A stretch of DNA of 64,000 bases. Origin: Nonomuraea deserti (lineage in GTDB: Bacteria; Actinomycetota; Actinomycetes; Streptosporangiales; Streptosporangiaceae). Below, in pieces: positions 25,979 through 34,253 of this stretch. A model generated the notes under the pieces. It searched no databases and was not told where the DNA came from. It was given only the letters and a program-made list of their open reading frames with translations. Numbering within the stretch: the first letter of the stretch is position 1; every line of letters starts with the position of its first letter. Location of the stretch: contig NZ_SMKO01000007.1 in the NCBI RefSeq assembly GCF_004348685.1, forward strand, positions 1 to 64,000, in the 5' to 3' direction. Made by a program: the position numbers and the translations under genes.

Positions 25979-27186
25979 ACGACCTCCAACGTGGGGATGG
26001 GGAAGACCAGCCGGCCACCCCAGTCATGGACGTACGCGAGCTGCTCGACCAGCTCGTCGCGCAGGTTCCAGGGCAGGACGAGGACGTAGTCCGGCCGGTC
26101 GGCGGCGATCCGGTCGGGCGGGAAGATCGGGATGCGGGCGCCCGGCGTGAACTTGCCGTGCTTGTACGGGTTGCGGTCCACCGTGTAGGCGAGCAGGTCC
26201 GGCCGGACACCGCAGTGGTTGAGCAGGGTGTTGCCCTTGCCGGGGGCACCGTACCCGACCACGGTCTGGCCCGCGTCGGCGGCGCTGACGAGGAAGCGCA
26301 GCAGGTCACGCCGGACCCCGGCCACCCGCCCCGCGAACTCGGCGTAGCCGGCGATCTCGTGCAGCCCGGCCGCCTTCTCCATGGCCAGGACGTCGGCCAC
26401 GCGCGGCGACGGCGTGGCGCCGGCCTCCGACGGCCTGGCCCACAGCCGGATGGAGCCGCCGTGGGTGTCCAGCAGCTCGACGTCCACCACCGCCAGGCCG
26501 CCGCTCGCCAGCGCCCGCTGCGCCGAGGCGACGGTGTAGTACTGGAAGTGCTCGTGGTAGATCGTGTCGTACTGGTTGCGCTCGATCAGCGTGAGCAGGT
26601 GCTGCACCTCGACGGAGACCAGGCCGTCGCCGGCGACCAGCGTGCGCAGCCCCTCGGTGAAGCCGATCACGTCCGGGATGTGCGCGTAGACGTTGTTGGC
26701 CACGACGTGGTCCGCGTGCCCGTGCTCCCGCACGACAGCCCGCGCGCTCTCCGGCGTGAGGAACGCCGTCACCGTCGGCACGCCGCGCTCCCTGGCCGCC
26801 GCGCCCACGTTCACCGACGGCTCGATGCCCAGGCAGCGCACCCCCCGCTCGACCACGTGGCGCAGCAGGTAACCGTCGTTGCTGGCCACCTCCACCACGA
26901 AGGAGTCAGGCCCGAGGGCGAGCCCGGCCACGAAGGAGCGGGCGTGCTCCACCCACGAGGTGGAGTAGGAGGAGAAGTAGGCGTAGTCGGTGAAGGTCTC
27001 CTCGGGGGAGATCAGCGGCGGGATCTGCGCCAGCCAGCACGACGTGCACACGCGCAGATGCAGCGGATAGGTGAGCTCCGGCTCGTCGAGCTGGCCGGCG
27101 GTGAGGACGCGCTCGCAGGGAGGTGTCGCCCCCAGGTCCACGACGCCGGTCATGTCGGTGGAGCCGCATAAACGGCAAGATGTCAT
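25975..27186 (-). CDS. SAM-dependent sugar C-methyltransferase (TylC3/NovU-like)
   Basis: 403 residues. The N-terminal zinc-binding motif CRLCGS and CTSCWLAQ, the SAM site VVEVASNDGYLLRHVVERGVRCLGIEPS, HEHFQYYT, and the C-terminal VVGYGAPGKGNTLLNHCGV domain give the three-part layout of NDP-hexose C-methyltransferases. It would put a methyl branch on a keto-sugar. The ATG is preferred over a GTG six bases upstream because GGAG is seven bases away. The gene heads the five-protein cassette plus flippase and glycosyltransferase. Confidence 0.85.
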   Translation of the reverse strand: MTSCRLCGSTDMTGVVDLGATPPCERVLTAGQLDEPELTYPLHLRVCTSCWLAQIPPLISPEETFTDYAYFSSYSTSWVEHARSFVAGLALGPDSFVVEVASNDGYLLRHVVERGVRCLGIEPSVNVGAAARERGVPTVTAFLTPESARAVVREHGHADHVVANNVYAHIPDVIGFTEGLRTLVAGDGLVSVEVQHLLTLIERNQYDTIYHEHFQYYTVASAQRALASGGLAVVDVELLDTHGGSIRLWARPSEAGATPSPRVADVLAMEKAAGLHEIAGYAEFAGRVAGVRRDLLRFLVSAADAGQTVVGYGAPGKGNTLLNHCGVRPDLLAYTVDRNPYKHGKFTPGARIPIFPPDRIAADRPDYVLVLPWNLRDELVEQLAYVHDWGGRLVFPIPTLEVV

Positions 27187-27207
27187 TCGCACGCTCCAAA
27201 CTTGGGT

Positions 27208-27235
27208 ATTTCGCTCAGGGCGGGGCGCTCGTTAC
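27208..27235 (-). promoter_or_regulatory. Putative ECF-type promoter for the sugar cassette
   Basis: GTAAC, 17 bases, CGAAAT on the minus strand, 22 bases before the methyltransferase ATG. On the plus strand the same stretch contains TACCGT seven bases before the divergent epimerase ATG. Confidence 0.38.
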
Positions 27236-27245
27236 CGTACGACTC

Positions 27246-27824
27246 ATGGATCCCCTCGGCATCGACGGCGCGTGGCTGCACACGCCGCGCGTCCACAGCG
27301 ACCCCCGCGGCTCGTTCCTCGAGGCGTTCCGCGCGGCCGACCTGCCGCGGCGGTTCGACCTCGCCCAGGTCAACTGCTCGGTGTCCGGCCGTGGGGTGCT
27401 GCGGGGCGTGCACTTCGCCGACGTGCCGCCCGGCCAGGCGAAGTACGTGATGTGCGTGTCGGGCAGCGTCCTCGACGTGGTCGCCGACCTGCGGGCGGGC
27501 TCGCCCACGTTCGGCCGCTGGGAGGCGCGGACGCTCGACGACCGCACGCGGTGCGGCATGCTCGTCGCCGAAGGGCTCGGGCACGCGTTCATGGCGCTCA
27601 GCGAGCAGGCCACGGTGGTCTACCTGTGCTCGCAGCCGTACGCGCCGGGCCGGGAGCACGGCGTCCACCCGCTCGACCCGGCGCTCGCGATCGGCTGGCC
27701 GGCCGGTGTGGAACCCGTGCTGTCGGAGAAGGACGCCAAGGCTCCCTCGCTCGACGTGGCGCTCGCGGCCGGGCTGCTGCCGGACTATCGCGCGTGCCAG
27801 GAGTTCTACGCCACGTTGCATTGA
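27246..27824 (+). CDS. dTDP-4-dehydrorhamnose 3,5-epimerase (RmlC-like)
   Basis: 192 residues. SDPRGSFLEAF, NCSVSGRGVLRGVHFADVP (catalytic His in RGVH), YVMCVSGSVLDVVADLR and GLGHAFMALSEQATVVYLCS identify an RmlC cupin. With rmlA, rmlB and rmlD next door it likely completes the dTDP-L-rhamnose pathway although on the opposite strand; it could instead serve the branched-sugar cassette. No ribosome site precedes the ATG and TACCGT sits seven bases upstream, so it may be leaderless. Its tail overlaps rmlD by 19 bases. Confidence 0.82.
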   Translation: MDPLGIDGAWLHTPRVHSDPRGSFLEAFRAADLPRRFDLAQVNCSVSGRGVLRGVHFADVPPGQAKYVMCVSGSVLDVVADLRAGSPTFGRWEARTLDDRTRCGMLVAEGLGHAFMALSEQATVVYLCSQPYAPGREHGVHPLDPALAIGWPAGVEPVLSEKDAKAPSLDVALAAGLLPDYRACQEFYATLH

Positions 27825-28663
27825 GGCCCCGCATTCGCGGCGATGACCGGCCAGGCCGCGTGCAGCGCCACCCGCCAGTGGCGCAGCGGCTCGGCTCTGG
27901 TGCAGGCGAGCACGCTGTTGGCCGGACGCCTCGCGGGGCGCGGGGAGTCGGCGCCGGTCACCGGCCGCACCCGCCCGGGGTCCGTGCCGAGCAGCGTGAA
28001 GATCTCCCTGGCCAGGCCGTACCACGTCGTCTCGCCCGAGCAGGTGCCGTGGTAGACGCCGGGCGGCAGGTCCGACTGCGCCAGCCGCACCAGGAAGTCG
28101 GCCAGGTCGGCCGCCCACGTCGGCTGCCCGCGCTGGTCGTCGACCACGTCCACGAACGGCCGCTCACCGGCCAGCCTGATCATGGTCCGGACGAAGTCGG
28201 TGCCGGCCGCGCCGTACAACCACGCGGTCCGCACGACGTACTGACCGTGTTCCAGCGCGGCGCGCTCCCCCGCCAGCTTGGTCCGCCCATAGGCGTTCAC
28301 CGGCCCGGTGGCCGCATCCTCCCGGTACGGCGCCACGCTCGCGCCGTCGAAGACGTAGTCGGTCGACACGTGCACCAGCCGCGCCCCGGCCTGGTCGCAC
28401 GCCTCGGCCAGCCAGCGCACCGCGTGCCCGTTGACCGCCAGCGCCTCCGCCTCGCGCGACTCGGCCTCGTCCACGGCGGTCCACCCCGCGCAGTTGATCA
28501 CCGCTCGGGGCCGGTAGGCGCACACGAAGTCGCGCACCGCGCGCCGGTCGCGCAGGTCCAGCTCGCTCCGGGCGAGCGCCACCACCGGGTCGCCGGTCAG
28601 CGCCGTACGGTCGAGCACGTCGGTGGCCAGCAGGCCGCCCGCGCCCGTGATGAGCCATCTCAT
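27806..28663 (-). CDS. rmlD: dTDP-4-dehydrorhamnose reductase
   Basis: 285 residues. MRWLITGAGGLLATDVLDR, VINCAGWTAVDEAE, STDYVFDGASVAPYREDA, NAYGRTKLAGE (catalytic YGxxK) and TAWLYG are RmlD signatures. It reduces dTDP-4-keto-L-rhamnose to dTDP-L-rhamnose with NADPH. Its ribosome site AAGGAG and ATG survive, but the IS200/IS605-type element begins only 13 bases upstream, separating it from rmlB, with which it would otherwise be about 22 bases apart. Confidence 0.92.
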   Translation of the reverse strand: MRWLITGAGGLLATDVLDRTALTGDPVVALARSELDLRDRRAVRDFVCAYRPRAVINCAGWTAVDEAESREAEALAVNGHAVRWLAEACDQAGARLVHVSTDYVFDGASVAPYREDAATGPVNAYGRTKLAGERAALEHGQYVVRTAWLYGAAGTDFVRTMIRLAGERPFVDVVDDQRGQPTWAADLADFLVRLAQSDLPPGVYHGTCSGETTWYGLAREIFTLLGTDPGRVRPVTGADSPRPARRPANSVLACTRAEPLRHWRVALHAAWPVIAANAGPQCNVA

Positions 28664-28780
28664 CGAATCTCCTTAAGCGTGGAGACCACGGGCTTCAGCC
28701 CCGGGGAGGAAACGCGGCACGGCTGCCGCAAGTCGAACACACGCACGATTCTTACCCGATCTTGTTGTAAGATGTGATTC

Positions 28781-29887
28781 GTGGCGCAGATCGTGAAGCG
28801 GGCCTACAAGTACCGCTTCCACCCGACCCCCGAGCAAGCCTCCGAGCTTGCCCGGACGTTCGGTTGCGTCCGCCTCGTCTACAACAAGGCCCTGGAAGAA
28901 CGCACCCGCGCCTACACTCTCGGAGGTCGTCGCGTCTCTTACGTGGAGTCGTCGGCGAAGCTGACCGAGTGGAAGCGCGGCGGCGACCACGACTTCCTGT
29001 CGGAGGTGTCGTCGGTGCCGTTGCAGCAGGCGCTTCGCCACCTCCAGGCGGCATTCGCGCATTTCTTCGCCAAACGCGCCAAGTATCCGACCTTCAAGAA
29101 CAAGAAGAAGGCGCGGGCGTCGGCTGAGTACACCCGGTCGGCGTTCCGGTGGCGCGACGGGCGGTTGACGCTGGCGAAGATGGACGCGCCGCTGACCATC
29201 GTGTGGTCGCGCCCGATTCCCGAGGGTGCGCAGCCGTCCACGGTCACGGTGTCGAAGGACGCGGCTGGGCGCTGGTTCGTGTCCCTGCTGGTCGAAGAGA
29301 AGATCAGCCCGCTGCCCCCTGTCGCGGCGCACGTGGGGATCGACGCCGGGATCACGGCGCTGGCGACCCTGTCGACCGGCGAGAAGATCGTCAACCCTCG
29401 TCACGAACGTCGCGATCGGCGCAGGCTGGCCCAGGCGCAGCCGGCGCTCGCCCGCAAGGAGAAGGGTGGCAGCAACCGGGCCAAGGCCCGCCTGAAGGTG
29501 GCCCGCGTCCACGCCCGGATCACCGACCGTAGAAGGGATCACCTGCACAAGGTCACGACACGGCTTGTTCGCGAGAACCAAGTGATCGCCGTGGAAGACC
29601 TGACCGTCCGCAACATGGTCAAGAATCGGAGCCTGGCCCGCGCCGTCTCCGACGCCTCCTGGCGCGAGTTTCGGTCGATGCTGGAGTACAAGGCGGCCTG
29701 GTACGGGCGCACGCTCGTGGCGGTGGACCGCTGGTTGCCCTCCTCCAGGCTGTGCTCGCGGTGCGGGACGCTGCAGGAGGAGATGCCGCTGAACATCCGG
29801 GAGTGGACGTGCGCCTGCGGCGCGGTCCACGACCGCGACGTGAACGCGGCCAAGAACGTGCTCGCCGCCGGGCTGGCGGAGAGCTGA
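28781..29887 (+). CDS. tnpB: TnpB RNA-guided nuclease (IS200/IS605 family)
   Basis: 368 residues, full length for TnpB. N-terminal YKYRFHPTPEQ and GCVRLVYNKALEERT (HTH-like), then the split RuvC domain: Asp in VGIDAGITALATL (about 188), Glu in VIAVEDLTVRNM (about 273), and Asp in HDRDVNAAKNVL (about 352). A four-Cys zinc finger, CSRCG and CACG, sits between the last two. All three catalytic acids are intact, so it should be an active RNA-guided DNA endonuclease that uses an omega RNA from the element right end. The start is a GTG. Confidence 0.93.
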   Translation: MAQIVKRAYKYRFHPTPEQASELARTFGCVRLVYNKALEERTRAYTLGGRRVSYVESSAKLTEWKRGGDHDFLSEVSSVPLQQALRHLQAAFAHFFAKRAKYPTFKNKKKARASAEYTRSAFRWRDGRLTLAKMDAPLTIVWSRPIPEGAQPSTVTVSKDAAGRWFVSLLVEEKISPLPPVAAHVGIDAGITALATLSTGEKIVNPRHERRDRRRLAQAQPALARKEKGGSNRAKARLKVARVHARITDRRRDHLHKVTTRLVRENQVIAVEDLTVRNMVKNRSLARAVSDASWREFRSMLEYKAAWYGRTLVAVDRWLPSSRLCSRCGTLQEEMPLNIREWTCACGAVHDRDVNAAKNVLAAGLAES

Positions 29888-30010
29888 AACGCCTGTGGAG
29901 CTGGTGTAAGACCTCAAGGGCGCAAGCCCGGCGGGCGACTGGCGGTGAAGCAGGAACACCAACCGGCGACGGTTGGAATCCCCCGGCTTCAGCCGTGGGG
30001 AGGAAGTCAA
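29888..30010 (+). ncRNA. Predicted omega RNA (right-end RNA) scaffold for TnpB
   Basis: The stretch between the tnpB stop and the right end is non-coding and structured: a perfect 7-bp hairpin with a GCGA loop (29959-29976) and the terminal GGCTTCAGCC hairpin. TnpB guide RNAs of this family cover the end of tnpB and the right end, with the guide read from flanking DNA (here from 30011). The 5' end is unknown and may lie inside tnpB. Confidence 0.5.
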
Positions 30011-30021
30011 GACGCCTCCTG

Positions 30022-30945
30022 TCAAGCCGCCCACCAGCCCCGGTGCTCGGCATACCAGCGCACGGTGTCCTTCAGTCCCCGCTCGAAGGGGATCTCCGGC
30101 CGGTAGCCCAGGGCGCGCAGCTTCGCGTCGTCGAGCGAGTACCGGCGGTCGTGGCCCTTGCGGTCCTCGACGTGCTCGACCAGGTCCCAGTCCCGGCCGC
30201 AGGCCTCCAGCAGGCGGCCGGTCAGCTCCAGGTTGGTCAGCTCGGCCGTGCCCGCGATGTGGTAGACCTCGCCCGGCTCGCCCTTGTCCATCACCAGGCG
30301 GATGCCCGCGCAGTGGTCCTGGACGTGGATCCAGTCGCGCACGTTGCCGCCGTCGCCGTACAGCGGGACGGTCGCGCCGCGCAGCAGCCGCGTGACGAAC
30401 AGCGGGATGATCTTCTCGGGATACTGGCGGGGCCCGTAGTTGTTGCCGCACCGGGTGATGGAGACGTCCAGCCCGTACGTGATCGCGTAGGAGCGGGCGA
30501 TCAGGTCGGCGCCCGCCTTGGAGGCCGCGTACGGCGAGCGCGGCGCCAGCGGCGCGTCCTCGGTCCAGGAGCCGGACTCGATCGTGCCGTACACCTCGTC
30601 GGTCGACACCTGCACCACCTTGGCCACCCCGGCCTCCAGGCACGCCTGCAGCAGCGTCTGCGTGCCCAGCACGTTGGTGCGCACGAACTCGGCCGCCCCC
30701 TCGATCGACCGGTCCACATGAGACTCGGCGGCGAAGTTCACCACCACGTCGTGGCCGGGCACGACCTTGGCCAGCAGGCCGGGGTCGCAGATGTCGCCGT
30801 GCACGAACGTGTGCCGCACCCCGTCGAGGTTGGCCCGGCTTCCCGCGTACGTGAGTTTGTCCAGCACGGTCACGTCCGCGCCGTCGAGGCCGTGCACGAA
30901 GTGGGAGCCGATGAACCCCGCACCACCCGTCACCAGAATCCTCAT
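30022..30945 (-). CDS. rmlB: dTDP-glucose 4,6-dehydratase
   Basis: 307 residues. MRILVTGGAGFIGSHFVHGL, LDKLTYAGSRANL, FAAESHVDRSI, VSTDEVYG, SPYAASKAGADLIARSY and NNYGPRQYPEKIIPLFV are diagnostic. It converts dTDP-glucose to dTDP-4-keto-6-deoxyglucose. The ATG overlaps the rmlA stop (ATGA). The TnpB element begins 11 bases after its stop. Confidence 0.95.
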   Translation of the reverse strand: MRILVTGGAGFIGSHFVHGLDGADVTVLDKLTYAGSRANLDGVRHTFVHGDICDPGLLAKVVPGHDVVVNFAAESHVDRSIEGAAEFVRTNVLGTQTLLQACLEAGVAKVVQVSTDEVYGTIESGSWTEDAPLAPRSPYAASKAGADLIARSYAITYGLDVSITRCGNNYGPRQYPEKIIPLFVTRLLRGATVPLYGDGGNVRDWIHVQDHCAGIRLVMDKGEPGEVYHIAGTAELTNLELTGRLLEACGRDWDLVEHVEDRKGHDRRYSLDDAKLRALGYRPEIPFERGLKDTVRWYAEHRGWWAA

Positions 30946-32009
30946 GAACTGATCTGCACCTTGCTGTGATCGCCCAGCACGAGACGGTGGGCTCTGGGTG
31001 TGTGGGGCGCGGGGGTGACCTCGACGTCGTGGCCGATCAGCGACGACTCGATCCGGCCCACCCCCGCGATGGAGGCCCTGGGCAGCACGATCGAGTACTC
31101 GATCTCGCTGCCGGTGATCGTGCACGACGCGCCGATGGAGGTGAACGGGCCGACGTAGCTGTCGCGGATCCGCGCGCCGCCACCGATGATCGCCGGGCCG
31201 ACCACCCGCGAACGCTCGACCACCGCGCCCGGCTCGACCACGACCCGGCCCACCAGGTCGCTGGCCGCGTCCACGTGCCCGCTCACGCGCGGCTCCACCG
31301 ACTCCAGCACCAGCCGGTTGACCTCCAGCATGTCGGTGACGTTGCCGGTGTCCTTCCAGTAGCCGGTGATCACCGATGACTCGACGCGCAGCCCTTCCTC
31401 GATGAGCCACTGGATGGCGTCGGTGATCTCCAGCTCGCCCCGCCAGGACGGCTTCAGCTCCGCCACCGCCGCGTGCACCGCCGGGCTGAACAGGTAGACG
31501 CCGACCAGCGCCAGATCGCTCTTGGGACGCGCGGGCTTCTCCTCCAGGCCGACGACCCGCCCCGCGCCGTCGAGCTCGGCCACGCCGAACTGGCGCGGAT
31601 CGCCGACCTCGGTGAGCATGATCTGGGCGGCGGGCCGCTCGCGGGTGAACCGGGCGACCAGGTCGGTGATGCCGCCCACGATGAAGTTGTCGCCCAGGTA
31701 CATGACGAAGTCGTCGTCGCCCAGGAAGTCGCGGGCGATCAGCACGCCGTGGGCCAGCCCGAGCGGCGCCTCCTGCCGCAGGTACGTCACCTGCAGTCCG
31801 AACGCCGACCCGTCGCCCACGGCCGCCTCGATCTCGGCCTGGGTGTCGCCGACCACCATGCCGAGCTCGGTGATCCCCGCCGCCGCGATCGCCTCCAGGC
31901 CGTAGAACAGGACCGGCTTGCCGGCGACCGGCACGAGTTGCTTGGCCGAGGTGTGCGTGATGGGCCGCAACCGTGTGCCCGACCCTCCGGCGAGCACGAG
32001 TGCTTTCAC
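30942..32009 (-). CDS. rmlA: Glucose-1-phosphate thymidylyltransferase, long form with beta-helix tail
   Basis: 355 residues. VKALVLAGGSGTRLRPITHTSAKQLVPVAGKPVL is the pyrophosphorylase site; FVMYLGDNFIVGG holds the metal-binding Asp; WYKDT-equivalent is GYWKDTGNVTDML. The C-terminal 110 residues form left-handed beta-helix repeats (VVEPGAVVERSRVVGPAIIGGG), as in the longer actinobacterial and archaeal form. It makes dTDP-glucose. The GTG is one base after the stop of the sugar transferase gene. Confidence 0.9.
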   Translation of the reverse strand: MKALVLAGGSGTRLRPITHTSAKQLVPVAGKPVLFYGLEAIAAAGITELGMVVGDTQAEIEAAVGDGSAFGLQVTYLRQEAPLGLAHGVLIARDFLGDDDFVMYLGDNFIVGGITDLVARFTRERPAAQIMLTEVGDPRQFGVAELDGAGRVVGLEEKPARPKSDLALVGVYLFSPAVHAAVAELKPSWRGELEITDAIQWLIEEGLRVESSVITGYWKDTGNVTDMLEVNRLVLESVEPRVSGHVDAASDLVGRVVVEPGAVVERSRVVGPAIIGGGARIRDSYVGPFTSIGASCTITGSEIEYSIVLPRASIAGVGRIESSLIGHDVEVTPAPHTPRAHRLVLGDHSKVQISS

Positions 32010-32010
32010 G

Positions 32011-33465
32011 CTAGTAAGCCCCTTCTCCACGGGTGACGACGGACCAGGTCTTCCAGAGGATCTGCAGGTCGAGGATGAGCGACCAATTCTCCACGTACCG
32101 CAGGTCGAGGCGTACGGACTCCTCCCACGTCAGGTTGGAGCGGCCGCTGACCTGCCAGAGCCCGGTCATGCCCGGTTTGACCACCAGGCGGCGGCGGACG
32201 TCGGCTCCGTACTTGCCCACCTCTTCCGGCAGCGGCGGGCGGGGGCCGACGAGGGACATCTCGCCGCGGATGACGTTGAGCAGCTGGGGCAGCTCGTCGA
32301 GCGAGTATTTGCGCAGGAAGGCGCCTGCCCTGGTGATCCTTGGATCGTTCCTAATCTTGAAGAGCACTCCGTCGAACTCGTTCGCGTCGAGGAGCGCACG
32401 TTTACGCTGCTCCGCATCGGCCACCATCGTACGAAATTTCACGACGCGGAATTCTTCGCCACCTTTGCCGACCCTGACCTGGAAGAACAGCGCGGGCCCC
32501 GGGCTCGTCAGCCGGATCACCAGCGCGATCGCCAGGAGCGGCAGGGCGAGCAGCAGCAGCGCGGTCCCGGCCACGAGCCGGTCGAACACGGTCTTGACGA
32601 GCTGCTTCGTGCCGTCGAACTCCGGATGCTCCACGTGCAGCAGCGGCATCCCGGCCACCGGCCTGATGCTGATGCGCGGCCCGGCCACGTCGAGGAGCGC
32701 GGGCGCGACGAAGAGGTCGGTCCGCGCGGTCTCCAGGCTCCAGGCCAGCCTGCGCAGCGCCGCCCCGTCCAGCTCCGGGCAGGCCAGTACGGCCACGGCG
32801 TCGGCCTTCTCGCGCTCCACCACGCTCGCCACGTCGCCGAACGAGCCGAGCACCGGAACACCGTCGAGGTCGACGTCCATGCCGCCCTCGGGAAGGCAGG
32901 CTCCCACCACGTGCATCCCGTGATAGGGCTGGCGCCTGAACTGCATCACGAGGTCGAGAATCGACTCCCGGTGCCCGACCGCGACCACCTGTCGCATGTA
33001 GTCGCCCACCGCTCTCCTCCGGTGAAGACGTTTACGCATGCGATAGCGGAAATAGAGCGTGGCGAGCAGCGCGAGCGGCAACATCGCCATGACGAAACTA
33101 CGCGCGATCGTGGCCTGCGTGGCATAGGCCATGATGGCGACCGTGGCCATCAGCCCGGCGCCGCCGTTGAAGACGGCCTTGAACTCGTCGGTGCCCTCGC
33201 CGTTGGCGCGCTGGCGGTAGGCGCCGCCCATCATGAGCGCGACGGGCCAGGCGACGACGAGGCCGAAACCCAGCAGATACTCGGCCGGCGGGATGTACAC
33301 GCCGGCGACGAGCCGGACACCCAGCACGCAGGCGCACGCGAGCAGCACGCACATCGCGTCGCCGGATAACAGGAGCCGCAGGTACGCCCGCGTCCAGATG
33401 CTGGACGCACGGCGTGGTACGGCCTCGAGGAGCACGACAGCGGACTCCCCAGTCCCCACCCTCAT
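32011..33465 (-). CDS. Polyprenyl-phosphate sugar transferase initiating exopolysaccharide synthesis
   Basis: 484 residues from the ATG after AGGTGG (a GTG 24 bases earlier is possible). About four N-terminal membrane helices, a central Rossmann-like region (VVAVGHRESILDLV, VPVLGSFGDVASVV), another helix near residue 300 and the bacterial sugar transferase domain: VKFRTMVADAEQ, YSLDELPQLLNVIRGEMSLVGPRPPLPEE and VVKPGMTGLWQVSGRS. It moves a hexose-1-phosphate to undecaprenyl phosphate and so starts the repeat unit. It leads the rmlA-rmlB-(IS)-rmlD operon. Confidence 0.93.
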   Translation of the reverse strand: MRVGTGESAVVLLEAVPRRASSIWTRAYLRLLLSGDAMCVLLACACVLGVRLVAGVYIPPAEYLLGFGLVVAWPVALMMGGAYRQRANGEGTDEFKAVFNGGAGLMATVAIMAYATQATIARSFVMAMLPLALLATLYFRYRMRKRLHRRRAVGDYMRQVVAVGHRESILDLVMQFRRQPYHGMHVVGACLPEGGMDVDLDGVPVLGSFGDVASVVEREKADAVAVLACPELDGAALRRLAWSLETARTDLFVAPALLDVAGPRISIRPVAGMPLLHVEHPEFDGTKQLVKTVFDRLVAGTALLLLALPLLAIALVIRLTSPGPALFFQVRVGKGGEEFRVVKFRTMVADAEQRKRALLDANEFDGVLFKIRNDPRITRAGAFLRKYSLDELPQLLNVIRGEMSLVGPRPPLPEEVGKYGADVRRRLVVKPGMTGLWQVSGRSNLTWEESVRLDLRYVENWSLILDLQILWKTWSVVTRGEGAY

Positions 33466-33806
33466 AACACCACCTGACACTCGATGCACCGCTGTTCCCC
33501 ACAGGAAACCTGCTCGTCAGACTGCCGTACCGATGTCTCCTCTGGTCAGGCCGTAGCGGCGGTCCATTCAGCAGATTTCCCACCGGGACTTGACGTTCCT
33601 TGCACCACATGGGTTCAAGTCCCTCGAACAATCAAGGGCGGCGGCCCCCACTAAAGATTAAAGATCGATTCGAGCAGGGGGAATAACGGCATATGTCCAC
33701 AATCGGACGATTGTTGAGCTGCGTAAGGGCTTGACGGAACGGTCCAGAAGTGGCAGTGCACCGAGGAAATACGGCGAATATTTCGTGAAATATTTAGCCG
33801 GTTAGG
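33466..33806. other. Intergenic region upstream of the exopolysaccharide operon
   Basis: About 340 bases, noticeably more A/T-rich (AT runs near 33648-33665 and 33770-33800) than its surroundings, holding the promoter for the initiating sugar transferase. Inverted TATTTCGTGAAATA (33779-33792) is a near-perfect hairpin close to the end of the neighbouring small gene. No GTAAC-type promoter and no gene is visible. Confidence 0.4.
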
Positions 33807-34157
33807 CTAGTCGTACTCCAGGTCCGGCAGCGCGGACGGCGGATCCGGGCTGCGCCACACGACCACCACCCCGTCACGCGTGGAGTCGGCGGCCAGGGTG
33901 AGCCGGTCGAGGTCGAAGTCCGGCAGGTAGCGCAGGCGGGCGAGAAAAGTGGCGTCCGTGGCGGAACGCGGCACCACGCAGCCTTCGCCGCCACGGTCGA
34001 GCAGGATGTAGAGGACGTCCTCGCCGGCCTCCGTGACGACACGGACCTCGACGACGTCCTCCCAGGCGAGGGCCTCGACGCTACCGTCAGCGTAGTGACG
34101 GGTGACGCCCTCTTCCGTGACGTACACGTAGGAGTCCGGCATCGGATTGCCGTGCAT
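33807..34157 (-). CDS. Small conserved hypothetical protein
   Basis: 116 residues, no signal peptide or membrane segment. The sequence begins YVYVTEEGVTRHYADGSVEALAWEDVVEVRVVTEAGED and looks like a small beta-rich (PH/GRAM-like) fold; similar short proteins are frequent in actinomycete genomes. A start 15 bases downstream (MPDSYVY) is equally possible. It is separated from the GntR gene by 97 bases. No function is suggested. Confidence 0.65.
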   Translation of the reverse strand: MHGNPMPDSYVYVTEEGVTRHYADGSVEALAWEDVVEVRVVTEAGEDVLYILLDRGGEGCVVPRSATDATFLARLRYLPDFDLDRLTLAADSTRDGVVVVWRSPDPPSALPDLEYD

Positions 34158-34253
34158 GGGCGCGATTCTTGCGAGTTCAAGGGTGGTCCCGCAAGGGTTC
34201 GTACGCAATGGGGGGCGTTTGCCGGGCACGCTCTTTCGCCGCCCCGAGACGCC

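Larger units (their letters stand above)
28677..30010 (+). mobile_element. IS200/IS605-type element with tnpB only, inserted between rmlB and rmlD
   Basis: About 1.33 kb. The ends carry related hairpin regions: left 28686-28710 and right 29980-30004 share GGCTTCAGCC followed by GGGGAGGAA. The left end abuts TTAA (28673-28676) and the right end finishes GTCAA, in keeping with TnpA-type target-specific insertion without duplication. No Y1 transposase gene is present, so it is a TnpB-only element. Exact ends are uncertain by one or two bases because the next base is G on both sides. Confidence 0.85.

Noticed and set aside
27071-28777. Long plus-strand open frame antisense to rmlD
   Set aside because: Arg/Pro/Gly-rich shadow translation; rmlD and the RmlC-like gene explain the region.
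33609-33625. T-arm-like sequence GGGTTCAAGTCCC suggesting a tRNA
   Set aside because: Only three of five T-stem pairs form and no acceptor stem, D-arm or anticodon arm can be folded around it.
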